Shown piece after piece: positions 12,368 to 23,238 of a DNA stretch of 64,000 nucleotides. The position numbers were made by a program, and so were the translations under genes. The notes under the pieces were generated by a model, which was not told where the DNA came from, made no database searches, and worked only from the letters and a program-made list of their open reading frames with translations. Each line of letters begins with the position of its first letter. The first letter of the stretch is position 1. Source of the stretch: Asterias amurensis (lineage: Eukaryota > Echinodermata > Asteroidea > Forcipulatida > Asteriidae); the NCBI RefSeq assembly GCF_032118995.1, contig NC_092648.1, positions 22,596,450 through 22,660,449 on the forward strand, given 5' to 3'.

Positions 12368-13783
12368 TTTATTTTATTTGGTTAAGCCGGACTCTGGAGC
12401 GCCTGACTGAAATGGCTGTAAGTAATTCCTGAGATTTCCAATGCACAATGAAGACAATAGGAGGGGGTAACACCAAACCCCCATATTGAGCCACACAGGT
12501 CCTTTATGTCATTCTCAGACATTCAAGTGCATTTACTTCCACTAGCGCCTGCAGTACCAGTCAATGTATGGATTGTATGTATAATAAATGTATGATAGGG
12601 GTGTACAAAATAATATTAACATGGTAAATGAAGTTTTTTTCTGATTTTTGTTCCCTATTGACTTTAATTTTTGGAGGCATGTAATAAGCACATGATGCAT
12701 TATTGTAAATACAATTCAGTTTATTCTTATCGTTTGCAAAGCTAACAAAATAAACTTTATAAACAACGTAAAGTGTAACAATTAAAACTAAGTCAAATTA
12801 AAAAAAGAATCAAATTAGAATAGAATAACATGTACATGCAGTTACTTGATATTTACAAATTAGTTTTACGGAAGTTTACATAGTGGTTGGTTGTCCAAAC
12901 CTGCATTTAAGAGGATTAAAAATGAATGGTGTGAGAATAAACTTTCCTTCATCTGAAAATAAAATAATTCCAAAGTGGTCCTTTAATTTTTTACTCTATG
13001 ATAAAACAATTGATTGATACTTTTTGAAGGTGACTCTTGTCTTTAAGAACAACATCCAAACACAAAACTTGCAGCCATTTTGTGAAACCATCTGTGTGAA
13101 GAGCTTGTTGACGTCTGCACTTTCAGTTGTGATCAGCACGGTGAATTTCTCTCTAAAGAGATATTTGGTCAGAGGAAATACAATTCTCCACAACTATCAC
13201 CCAGGAAAATGGGTTCTTTACCAATCGAGATTGAAATAAGTTAGTTGGACAGAAAATTTTAGGATTCACTGGGTTGCTTTCTCCCAGAATAGGTGGTAAA
13301 ATTATTCCCAATGAGTTAATTTTAGTCCATAGACTTTATGAATTGACGTCATCCAGCTGCCACCTTGGGGGTAAACCAATGATGAACAATGGAAACACAA
13401 ATTTGTAAGATTGGCCAGCGAACAACCTTCGCGGGCACCCTACTCAACTGGCGTCATGATAAATTATTTTTGAATTAGAGTCAGCCTGTGAACTAGGCTT
13501 AAGCTGCATTAATTCTTGTAACAAGTTGAAAATCTCTATCTCTTTGGAAAGTGTACTCATGGGCAGAAAAATATAGTTAGTTTGTACAAAACGTGTGTAA
13601 TAAAATAACAAAATTCCATGATTGAGCGCAAAGCTTTTAAAAGATCAATTGGCATGTTAAATAACATGGTATTACCAAACACGCTAGTTCTTAAGAAGTA
13701 AATATAAATAAATAATAAATAGTAAACTTGCCGGTACAACCATGAATTAAATCTCTTTTGTGGTTGTAACCGCAAGTTTACTC

Positions 13784-13789
13784 TTTATT
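13784..13789 (-). promoter_or_regulatory. Poly(A) signal of SPMIP10
   Basis: AATAAA on the minus strand, about 42 bases beyond the SPMIP10 stop codon. Confidence 0.45.
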
Positions 13790-13830
13790 TATTTTCCAGA
13801 CCATGCAAAGCTTCTTGTTCTTCAAATAAA

Positions 13831-14981
13831 CTACTGCGTCTCGTTAAAATCGTCCCTTCTGAACATGAGACTACTTTGGTACTTGGACTGTGTGGTGTGG
13901 AACTCTGGTCTGAGGGCCGTGTAGCGATCCAGAGCTGGTCGTTTGGATTCACAACGTTGACGTGGCTCTACTTCATTCATCCTCTCTCTCTTGTCTAAGA
14001 AAAGGCTCTCATCGTGAGGACCCTTTGGAATTATTCCACTGACTTCACAGTTCTGGAAAGACAAGTTTGAACTTATCAGATATAAAGGCAGTGTCTTAGT
14101 AATTTCTCAACTAGTTAATGACCATACAGTAAGAGCTGTTGATAGCATAAAACATTGAGAGAAACGACAGTCATTGTTTTAGAGAAAGGCAATTTGATTT
14201 CCACCAGAAAATTAGGAATCTGAGAAAGACTTCAGACATGAAGCCTTTATCTCAATCACCTGAAAGCGCACAAACCTATCCAATTCTATTTTTCCTTTCA
14301 ATTTTTCTTTTCTTGCAACAACAATGGCACTGTCAGGGGGTGAATTTGAGAGGGGCAAATTTGTAAGTAAGGGGGCGACTTTGCTTAGTTAGGGGCGACT
14401 TTATAGTGGGCAACTTTGTAGTGGGCGACTTTGCTGGGGGCGAGTTGACTGGCATTCAATAAACAAACAAACAAAAGAGGATTGCAGAGTGATGAGATTT
14501 ATTTTTAGACAGGTAATGAAATTGTATACCTTGATGATCAATTCTCTGTTTCTCATGTCGTTTGTCCATTCTGGTACGTATCTTCTTGGGATGACTGGAT
14601 GAAGCTTGGAAAATTCAGGAATACTGCAAATAAAAAACAAAATACATTACACTGTGAAACTGAAAGGAACAAGTTATAAATAAAATATGCTGTTGTTGTT
14701 AATGTTGTACATCAATTTCGACCTTAATATTTAACCAATGAGTAACTTTAAATTAAAAAAAGTAACAGTCACACAGATCAAGAAAGATATATTCCTTTTG
14801 AAAAAAAAAATTGTGAAGAAGGATTGGCAGGATGAGGATACAGAAATCTGTCCACTTTGTTGACTTTCGATTTTGATCTGATATTGATAAGTCTACTCTT
14901 TTTATTAAACCATTAATAATTGTCTAGTTTTTTTTACCTCATATTTTTCCTATTCTGTTGTGCTCGATTTTGGTCAGTCAT
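13831..14981 (-). CDS. SPMIP10: SPMIP10/TEX43-like sperm microtubule inner protein
   Basis: Coding exons are 14981-14938, 14623-14530 and 14052-13831 on the minus strand (360 nt, 119 residues plus stop), with GT-AG junctions and matching phases. The protein has no signal peptide or membrane segment. Diagnostic blocks are IPRRYVPEWTNDM, a GI..GP..ESLFL..RER stretch, and a C-terminal SKYQSSLMFRR, which line up in order and length with vertebrate TEX43 (IPRRYVMPW, CGIHTGPLEDSLFL, SRYQS; remembered, not searched). TEX43/SPMIP10 is a filamentous protein inside sperm doublet microtubules. The ATG is preceded by a TAG acceptor two bases upstream, so at least one non-coding 5' exon is likely; a good minus-strand donor (AAG/GTAAGG) near 16243 is a candidate. 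Confidence 0.72.
14080..14330. mobile_element. Old copy of the GTGGACACTATTGG MITE family in SPMIP10 intron
   Basis: TAAAGGCAGTG, GAGCTGTTGATAGCATAAAA and GAGAAAGGCAAT blocks follow the family order, but with many changes and no clean right end. Clearly older than the other copies. Confidence 0.45.
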
Positions 14982-15117
14982 GTCTAAGGAATCAAATGGA
15001 AAATGCTTCTGTACTGTAGCTTCCTCTGTGGTGTGTTGTTAATGTGTCAGCTGATTGTGTGGATGAGAAGATTGGTGTGGCGGAGCATGCTGCATGATAA
15101 TAGCAGCGCGTCAAGCA

Positions 15118-15131
15118 GTTGCCATGACAAG
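15118..15131. promoter_or_regulatory. Candidate RFX X-box upstream of SPMIP10
   Basis: GTTGCCATGACAAG is close to the X-box consensus (GTNRCC, 0-3 N, RGYAAC). It lies 137 bases upstream of the SPMIP10 ATG, in a unique GC-richer block (about 15060-15260). RFX factors drive cilium and sperm flagellum genes, which fits the gene's role. If a non-coding exon near 16243 is used, this site would be intronic. Confidence 0.4.
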
Positions 15132-15542
15132 GGTAAAGGTCAAATCTGGACGCGCAGCACTCTGCTAGTCTTCCACTACGCTGAGACGTTTACCGACGAA
15201 GGGGTTGGACACACGTTTGTCAATAGAGGGCTCACGTCCATGTTGTTAAAATGTTGCTGCTCTCGTGAAATCATCAAACGAAGCAATGGGTGGTGAGAGA
15301 GGTAACTATGTAAAAGTTTTGTTTTAAAACCATCTACTTGTAGTTTTTGCCATAAACACTTGGCTCGGATTAATATTATAGGTTGCAATTTGCTTTTTGC
15401 ATGCATAGATTTGTCATGCCTAGTGGGGGCATGGAGGATTGGAGGAGGCATAATAATAAAATAAGCCCTAACATTTAAAAAAAAAAAAAAAAAATCAATA
15501 ACTAGGCCTATAATAAGGAAGGGAATCAATGTGTGGTGAAAA

Positions 15543-15804
15543 GGTTTTCAACTAATGGTTGGATAACTTTCCGTATGGCGCCACCACTTTTTCACTCATT
15601 TTAACAAAAAGGGATATATCAATCGGGTAAATTAGATACTATATTATTTTATTTCGAATGAAAAAGTGGTGGCGCCATACGGAAACTTTTCCTAATGGTT
15701 TATAATCCCAGCGAGGCCTGGTTCTTGATAATTTTACCGAGACGAAGTCGAGATAAATTATCAAGAACCAGGCCTCGGCAGGTTTAAACCACTAGTTGAA
15801 AACT
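15543..15804. repeat. Palindromic element split by a GGCGCC MITE
   Basis: With 15561-15700 removed, the left arm (GGTTTTCAACTAATGGTT, then GCGAGGCCTGGTTCTTGATA) pairs with the right arm (TATCAAGAACCAGGCCTCG, then ACCACTAGTTGAAAAC). The centre is a short loop near 15736-15753. This is a fold-back element of about 120 bp that received a later insertion in its left arm. Confidence 0.75.
15561..15692. mobile_element. 132-bp MITE, GGCGCCACCACTTTTTCA family, with 8-bp TSD
   Basis: Inverted ends GGATAACTTTCCGTATGGCG and GGAAAAGTTTCCGTATGGCG. Flanking direct repeats TAATGGTT occur at 15553-15560 and 15693-15700. An 8-bp duplication suits hAT-type transposition. Sister copies lie at 57737 (also with 8-bp TSD), 29376 (short form) and 60303 (diverged). 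Confidence 0.9.
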
Positions 15805-16314
15805 AGTCGTGCGATGCGGCAGGAAAAAAAAAAGTGAGTACCGAGTAAAAAATTGCCTTTTTGTGAAGAAATTATTGAACGTAACTCAACAAAAGGGAAA
15901 TACAAGCATTATGAATGTATATTGAGTAGGATGGGGAATGCTTTAGGTGTACAGTACACAGGAAACTTCAGTTCTGGCTGGCTAACGGGCGCAAAACTTT
16001 CACCCATCAACGCTGATTTGAACAACGTGTAGCGTTAAAAAAGCCCTAAATATGTGACCCCTATAAGGCTCACAGGGGAGCCTTATAGTTTCTAGAAGTA
16101 GGCCTGGGGGTACTCCTCTAGTCCTAGAATTTTAGCAGTTTGTTCTGCAACCAATTCATTTAGAAATTAGTATCAATCTCCACAAACGATGAATATAACG
16201 TCTCCCATGCAGTAACATGACAAACGATCGCGGACTGAACCTTACCTTGTGACTTGTGTAGTTCTAAGATGATGAGAGTGGAGATATGGGGGTATTTAGA
16301 GCTTGCATTGCACT

Positions 16315-16398
16315 AGTTGCGATGACGTAAACCTCATCCATCCCGATGGCGAGGCTTCGCCGTCCCCGGGGCCGGAGGAGGGTTATGTTATCACAACT
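16315..16398. mobile_element. Fold-back mini-element, AGTTGCGATAACG family (long form)
   Basis: Left end AGTTGCGATGACGTAAACC and right end GGGTTATGTTATCACAACT are inverted. The GC-rich middle is self-complementary around GGCGAGGCTTCGCC. No clear target duplication is seen for this copy. Confidence 0.65.
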
Positions 16399-16568
16399 GT
16401 GATTCCACTACCCTTTGTCAATGTCCCTCTTTTTCAGGTTGAAAGGAAGTGTTGCACGGAAGGTGCACGCTACACAATGGAATGTCCTGGCCGCGTCCCT
16501 GGTTCCGTTTCTAGGTCCAATAACCCGCCTTGTATTAAGTAGTTGTAAACACATAACATTATCTTGGC

Positions 16569-16626
16569 TAGTTGCGATAACGTAACCCTCCTCATGACTG
16601 CGAGGGAGGTTACGTTATTGCAACTA
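16569..16626. mobile_element. 58-bp fold-back mini-element with 9-bp TSD
   Basis: Starts TAGTTGCGATAACGTAACC and ends GGTTACGTTATTGCAACTA. Direct repeats TATCTTGGC flank it at 16560-16568 and 16627-16635. Nine-base duplications are typical of Mutator-like elements. Confidence 0.85.
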
Positions 16627-16855
16627 TATCTTGGCACACTGTTAAAAAGCAAATAAACTGTGAAAGTCATGAACAATTATGACCAATGTGCTTGTTCAAG
16701 TATTTTTTTAGGTAATATCATATTCATTCAGTAGATTAGAAAAAGTGAAGAGAAAACACATTATTTATATCAATAGTTTTTTAAAATGCTGGTTATATAT
16801 TTATTTCTATACTAAGTAACTGGAATAAAAACGTTTATTCAATTTGTCTGAGCAG

Positions 16856-19800
16856 GTTCATCACCCAAGAGGGAGTCACGCCGACGGAGGCATTCAAGTT
16901 CTTCATCTTCAGTTTCCTCACGTTCACACAGCAGCAGAGTTGACCGGAACCGGGACCATGTCAGAATAAAGCGCAACCCTGAGCCTTCTCAATCTAGAAC
17001 CAGACGTGATGAATCATCTCACAGTCAGAGACGACGAAGAAGTCGATCTTCAAGCAGCAGCAGTTTATCGTCATCGGGCAGGGGGAGGGACAGACATCGG
17101 AAGAAACATAAAAGGCGTCATTCATCCTCCAGTTCCTCCTCCTCCTCAGCCTCCTCGTCATCCTCCTCAAGTCATGACTCTTCTTCATCCTCAAGTAGTT
17201 CCAGTTCATCAAGTAGAGGTATGTTAGTTAAATTGCAAAGGTCGTGGGTTCAAATCCAACCCAAGTAGCAAGGCCTGTGATTTTTTTTCTCACAACTTTG
17301 GGAAAGTACTGAGTTTACAGGTAACTGTAACAGTGCTAACACACATTGGTGTATATGGTTAAAACCAAAATGAATATTCCTCCTACTATAGGCATGTTTT
17401 TTGAGACAATCAGACTTGGCATTAAGATAGGAATTAACTGTACATGGATAATTTGTGGGTACAACCAAGTGTAAAAGCTGTTTTGTTTTGTTTCTCCCTT
17501 GGTTTATTCACTTAGTTGTGGAATTAAATTTCAAAACTGTAAAGTTTATTCTTAAAAGTGTTTTTTAAAGTTTTTAATTTGTCTTTTTTTATGTGCAGAT
17601 GCCCTGTTAGTGCGATGTTTCATTTGTTTATTTACTTACCTGTTTCTAATTTTACACAATTAAACATGCTGTTTAACTTTATGAATACTTTTCAAATCAT
17701 TGCAGAATGTTAAACCAGAATGTTTGTATCCTAATCCTATACAATAGAGAGAAAGAAACATAAAAAGAAGAAGCGGCGGAAGGAGTCCAAATCCAAAAAG
17801 AGGCACAAGGTATGCATCCTAGAATAGTTGAATCCTTGTCCAAGGAGTTTCCTCACAATGTGCCTTTTTATTGCAGTATCATTAATGCTGTAACAATTGT
17901 ACACAAAACTGTATCTGTTTACTTGTACATGTATCTTTATTGTTTTAGGATCATATTTTGTGGATCTTATTTTTGGACCTTTTAATTATTTAGTTTTTTT
18001 GGTTAAAACTTTGATTTTTTTTTATGGATTTGGCGCTATATAGATTTTTTTATTGTTAATATTATTATGTGTTGTGTAGGTGTCTTCACCAAATTATTGT
18101 ATCATTTTGTATACTGCATTCAATGCATCTATCCTTGTGAACCTTGTAAATATAGTGCTGGATGGTCAAGGTGTAGGTAGGTCAGTGATTTATCATGTTT
18201 GTCTTTCTCATTTCTTGAAGAATCACAAAAGGAAGTCAAAGAGTAAAAAGAAGAAGACTGAGGAAAAGCCATCAGGGCCTATTCAACTTTCCAAGGTATG
18301 GTTTATTAATTTTGGTTTTTACCCATACACCGATGTGTGTTAGCACTGTATACTCAGTACTTTCCCGAGTCCTGTGAAAAAAATATCACAGGTATGTTAC
18401 TCGGGTGGGATTCGGACTCACGACCCTTGCATTTAGAGCAGTGTCTTACCAACTCGGTAGCTAGAGGCAGTTTGAATCCTTTGTTTTGGCAGTGGGTACC
18501 GCAACGATATAATAGATGTTAAATTTGCATCGGGGATAAAGAATATTAATTTTTTTTAAGAAATTAATATTCTGTATCCCCGATGCAAAATTAACATCTA
18601 CTATAAGGTATAGTTTCTTGCAGCCGATTTCACGTAAGGCTAGGATTAATCATATTTCCTAACTTAGGATGGGTTCAATGCATACTAATGTCTATGAATA
18701 CGGAACTGAACTCATCCTAAGATTAATCCTGAGTTAGAAAGAGTTTGGCGAAATCAACGGCTGGTAATTTATCAAATTGAACGATTCTTTCTTTTTGAAA
18801 TTTGCATTTCCTTCATAAACATTTATTGCTGAATCTCATGTTTTGATGTGTAATTGCTCACATAATGCACTTTTAATTGACATGTATATGTAATGTTTAC
18901 CCAATTGTCATTTTATTGTTTTTTTTTACCTATGACTTTTATTGTATAAAACCGTTTTAGTACAACCATTTTGTTTTTTGTGTGTACAGTGCTTTGTGAT
19001 ATTGTGTTTAACCATTTTAAAGATGCTATGTAAACACTTGCATATTTTTATCACTTATTATTGAATAATAACTTGATTTCTTCCCCTCTCTTTGCAAGCT
19101 AATCAATGTATTTGAATTGTTTGCATGTGTTGATATGTTTCTTTTACAACTATTTAATGTTTCATTCTTTTTATGTAATATATGTAAATGATTTCCTGAC
19201 TGTTTTTTGCAACCTGTATATTTCGGCTTTTAGCCACTGTATTGCAGTATTTTAATAAACCATAAGTAATCATTCCCAAGCTTTTTACTTCTGCAGAGGA
19301 ACACATCTCTGACTTGACTGACTGACTTTCAATAATGTGTATCAGTACAACAATATGAGTCTCTTACAATAGCATTTCTTTACACCCAAGTTTGAAAGTG
19401 TGAAAATATTGTATCTGGGCTTAAAACTTTGATATACACACCAATGCCGAGAAACAATGTTTTTGCACAGAGCGTTTTTTGTGTGTGAGATACGACGTTT
19501 CACAATCAAGATTTGACAATGTTGTACTGACGCTTCAATACAATTGTAACCCATATAATATATCAATCAAAAGATATATGTAAATATATTTACTAAATAA
19601 TATATCCAACAAAAGATATTTGTAAATTAAATACTGTAAATACAGTACTTGGATGTTAATTCTTTGGGGCTGAATTACAATGTTTATTAAAACTTTAACA
19701 AACCATCAGTGAATATACTCTTGTGTAGTTAAAAAAATGTATATATTTAATGTATATATAAAACAGTAAATATAAGATAGATAGACATTAACATTAAAAT

Positions 19801-20245
19801 GAAACCTAATTATTTGAGATGGTGAGGAGGGAAATATCAGGATGTTTGAAATTCATGTTTACATTTACCTTTCAGTTTATTAAGGAGAAAACTAAAGAGG
19901 AAAAGCGAAGCATCATCTCTGGCAAGAAGATCAAGATGAAAGTGAAAAAAACCAGCAAAGACAAAGAGGTGAGGAAGTCAGGCTTAAAATTTTATGTAAA
20001 GGTCTGCAAGAATTACATCAAAAATTTATCTCATTTATAATCAGTATATTTTTGTTTGTGTGCAATTTTGTATGTTAAGTACTTGTATGCGAGGAAATTT
20101 TCCTCCATGGTAGGACTGGACCATAAACTGAATTGAATTGAATTAATTATATGGAATGGGATAACTATATTTTTAATTTGTGTTTAAATTCCAGCGTGAC
20201 CTTAACAGACAAGACCTGCTTAACTTTCTGAATTCCACGATGTGA
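16856..20245 (+). CDS. RS-rich, Lys-rich nuclear-type protein (5' incomplete), unrecognised
   Basis: Exons 16856-17218, 17748-17809, 18221-18295, 19876-19968 and 20195-20245 (TGA), all GT-AG with matching phases, give about 214 residues. The first exon encodes Arg/Ser dipeptides and long Ser runs like the RS domains of splicing factors. Exons 2-4 are almost pure Lys/Arg/Glu, including KKHKKKKRRKESKSKKRHK, a nuclear localisation-type block. The last 16 residues, RDLNRQDLLNFLNSTM, form a distinct hydrophobic tail. The composition suggests a nuclear, RNA-processing role, but that is inference from low-complexity sequence. Exon 1 is entered in phase 1 and has no in-frame ATG, so at least one upstream coding exon is missing. 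ARL6IP4, SREK1IP1, FAM133 and RP9 were considered; their known C termini do not match. Confidence 0.65.
17231..17372 (+). mobile_element. SINE family 1, 5'-truncated copy
   Basis: Starts at the B-box region (GGTCGTGGGTTCAAATCC) and continues through GGGAAAGTACTGAG and TAACACACATTGGTGTAT. It begins 13 bases after the donor of the first RS-rich exon. Confidence 0.6.
18311..18472 (-). mobile_element. SINE family 1 copy
   Basis: Minus-strand tRNA-like head with GTTGGTAAGACACTGCTC and a B box near GTCGTGAGTCCGAATCCC. The plus-strand left end reads TTTTACCCATACACCGATG. It begins 16 bases after the 18295 donor. A hairpin with GGGGATAAAGAATATTAAT and its complement follows at 18535-18594. Confidence 0.65.
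18620..18764. mobile_element. ~145-bp palindromic element (AGCCGATTTC ends)
   Basis: Ends GCAGCCGATTTCAC and the near-complement CGAAATCAACGGCTGG. Inner arms TAGGATTAATC / GATTAATCCTGAG are also inverted. Similar architecture occurs at 36208-36345 and 45588-45745. Confidence 0.55.
20080..20150 (+). repeat. Possible LINE 3' tail with (TGAAT)n
   Basis: GCGAGGAAATTTTCCTCCAT followed by GGACTGGACCATAAACTGAA and repeated TGAAT units resembles the 3' end of CR1/L2-type LINEs. No coding remnant is attached. Confidence 0.35.
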
Positions 20246-20417
20246 AGTGTGGGATGTTGTTTTGAAAGTTGTGGCAGAAGGTTGTGAGTGCACTGTAGGT
20301 ATCCCTCTGAAGTGTGTACACACCAACAAGATGTTACCCTATCAACTTCTGTCTGACAGGTATCTTCAAGTTGTGCACTAAAAAACCGTACTGGTGTGTG
20401 CGAAAATGTTTAAGGGA

Positions 20418-20423
20418 AATAAA
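20418..20423 (+). promoter_or_regulatory. Poly(A) signal of the RS-rich gene
   Basis: AATAAA lies 173 bases past the stop codon. A further AATAAA near 21432 could give a longer 3' UTR. Confidence 0.4.
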
Positions 20424-21621
20424 CCTTTTTAGTGACCTTTTTAATTGTGTCTCCCCACAAATTGATTATCTCACTTTTCATCAAAACATTATATAATCTA
20501 GCGCGATAATGACACAGTTCCATCTTGCAAAACCTCTTCTTATAACATTGATGATGCCGTATAAAGGCCAACATTTTTTCAGCTGGTCAGCTGATTGCCT
20601 CATTTTGTGGGTTTTCGGATGTAAGCCATTGATGGTAGCCATTGATAACTGAACAAAAACAGAGTCCAAAGACTTGCTGTACCAGGCAACTTTTTGTTTT
20701 ACTAGTTGAATACCTGTTAATAGCATGGAGAAAGGGAGAGCAATATCACTGGTATCCAGTAAACTATAAGAGATATACTGTGAACCATTACCATCAGGCT
20801 GCATAGTTTTTCCCTTGTAACAGTTCTCATGTCGTGTTGTTTGTTCCAACACCCCCAATAGGAGGATGGTCATTTCGAGAAAGCACACAATATACCTTTA
20901 TCATGGTGCAGCCATCTTGAATTTCTCCCATTGATATCAATGTTACCAAACCGAGGGTGGAAGAACCAAATGGTCTGGTTCCTATTCGCCAAATGATTAT
21001 TATGGTCATTATTGTTATTCGATACGAGGAACAAGACCAAGATAGAGGAGGCATGATAGAGGTCTACTAGCTAGTTTGTTCTGAAGAGTCCAGTAAAGGG
21101 CTCAAATGGTTTTAAGTTCCGAACAATGTGATCAAGACAATTCTGAAAGTTTTTCTCCTATACACTATCGACATCATCTTTTTCTTATGGAAACCCCTTT
21201 GGGCTCAAAATATTTAGGACCCATGGTGAACATGGTTGTTGGGAGATCTCATTATTTATTTTGCTTTGCCACCACTGGTCTCATTTAACGACCACTTGGA
21301 TAGGCTGATGAGTTGTACACATTCTTGTTTAGGATGTAGTGAAGTATGATGGAAATGATTGTACTGCCGATAGGCTCAATGAACTGTCATGTGATAATGT
21401 AGCCCTCTTTTTAAACCAAAGTTGCCAGAAGAATAAACTATTAAGGTGAATTATTAATGTGATCAAGCACCAATTTTAGTAAAATGTAAACAAATTACAA
21501 CATGATTATTTGCATTGGAACTACACCCTAGAGCTACATTATTATTGATAGAGGTCAAATAATTCATGAACAGCAAGAGGTGCCCATCATAGCAGTACCA
21601 GCTGCTAAAAGATAGGATTCA

Positions 21622-21745
21622 AACTGCCTTTAGCTATCGAGCAATTTCAATGGTCTAGTTGGTAAGATACTGCTCTAGAATTGCAACGGGAACTCGGGAA
21701 AGTACTGTTTATACAGTGCCAACACACATTGGGTAAAACAAAAAT
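21622..21745 (+). mobile_element. SINE family 1, internally deleted copy
   Basis: A-box part TGGTCTAGTTGGTAAGATAC is present, then the sequence jumps to AACTCGGGAAAGTACTG and CCAACACACATTGGG. The B box is missing. Confidence 0.55.
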
Positions 21746-23059
21746 TACTACGTGTATATTTTTTATCCCCGATGCAAATTTAAAATCTCTTACATCAGCT
21801 TACCCAAGCACCTTTGGTTGAGGGATTTGGATAGAGCAAAATCATTTACTATAATCTAAATTTTAGCATGGATTATCCTAATGTTAAGGAATTTTTTAAT
21901 GGAGGTCTTGTATAGTCTTGTGTTATAGTTTTTCTAGAATTAAACTTTAAAAAAACCCACTTTTCAGTAAAAAGGATTACATGTACATTACTTCTTGTAT
22001 AGACTAAACTTGAATACAAATAAATAGAGCATCAATCGATGTACAATTATTTACAGATGTACAATTGAAACAGGTTTCTTTGTTTTATTTTTTATTTTGC
22101 ATAGCTTTCAACCTGCACAAATAATGTCACACAATGTATTTCATGACACTGTACAATGTGTGTTAATCATCACAGCAATGCACACTTTGCCTTATACAAT
22201 GTATGCATAACTTCTCTTACTTTTCAGGGTGCTATAATTATTTAATCTTGTTGGTTAAATCTTAGATGTTTGTAACTTGTACCTACATGAGCCTTCTCAG
22301 ACGACGGCCTTGCACATAAACATGCTATGGTAAGGTGTTATCAGTGAAAAGGCTTTAATGACTCATTTCACTTGCACCTGCCTATATCCTGCCTGCCATT
22401 TTGTTAGGCAAAATGAGTGCAAAGGAATCAACTCCTATAACGGCAAATTGTAGATGCATTACTGCGTGGAGGTGCAGTTTGTATTGTGCAAGGGGTCTTT
22501 AGGTATACATACGTTGTTATTTCTACTCTGATCCATGATTTGATAACTACTGATCGATGCCAAAGTGAGAAAAAAGTTAAATGCAGGAGTGTTACTATGT
22601 TCAATACAATGGATGAGTCTGTAAAACTTGTGTATACATGCCTGCTCTGATGCGGCAAAATGGTACACTTCGTAGTTTGTTATGTTTAAAGTATCTGCCA
22701 ATAATTGTCTCACTACGGTCCCTGAAACGATAATAGAAACATACAATACCTCAATCATACCTGCAAAAAATTGCTTCCCAGAAGCATTTTGTGAAAAATG
22801 CATAACCAATGCACAAGCACCAGCAGTGTCTTACAAAGACCATAGCACATGTGTTTCAAATTGGATGTGTTTGTTAATACTTATAATTTAATTCTTTCAC
22901 TACCGCGTCCTGCTCACAGCGGTGCGGTAAATGACATCATCCCACCTCCAGTGAGCCACTCAGTGGCTCAAAGTCAACACAATTAAGAAAGCTCACATTG
23001 CAAGGTTGATTTTAATGTCAAATATTTTGCAGTTACAACATCAAATGAGGTAGTTACCA

Positions 23060-23238
23060 GCAGGCTTAAGCAGAAATTTTTGCTTTAAAATCTTCTGCTA
23101 AGCACAAAAGAGCAGGATACCAGTCATATTATGTACAGTAAAAATTTCATTTTGGCTGGTAAACATATTGTAGTAAGCATAATTGTGTTGGGCTAAGGTA
23201 CTTGCTGTGCTTAAGCACCTCTATGAAACTGGGCCCAG
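23060..23238. mobile_element. GGGCCC-type MITE, left end worn
   Basis: Right end reads CTCTATGAAACTGGGCCCAG. The left arm TTAAGCAGAAATTTTTGC pairs with the right arm GTGCTTAAGCAC region. Confidence 0.55.

Larger units (their letters stand above)
10650..13783. other. Intergenic between KNL1 and SPMIP10 (convergent 3' ends)
   Basis: The two flanking genes converge here. The stretch holds MITEs at 11035-11288, 11290-11620 and 11983-12367. The remainder is AT-rich, with only short scattered ORFs whose two strands overlap and show no familiar motif. I see no gene in 12370-13780. Confidence 0.6.
14982..16855. other. Intergenic / 5' regions of SPMIP10 (-) and the RS-rich gene (+)
   Basis: The two genes are head to head. 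The stretch contains the X-box candidate, a nested palindrome with a GGCGCC MITE (15543-15804) and two fold-back elements (16315, 16569). The first exon of the RS-rich gene should lie here, but I could not find one with an ATG and the required phase-1 donor. Confidence 0.5.

Noticed and set aside
15814-15833. Candidate first exon for the RS-rich gene (ATG, six codons, GTGAGT donor)
   Set aside because: It ends in phase 2 whereas the exon at 16856 needs phase 1, and it lies beside a palindromic repeat.
16303-16542. 79-codon plus-strand ORF
   Set aside because: It runs through a fold-back transposon copy and has no motif or splice support.
20481-20888. 135-codon minus-strand ORF
   Set aside because: No recognisable motif, no splice context, and it lies in AT-rich sequence just past the RS-rich gene's 3' end. 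Most likely chance.
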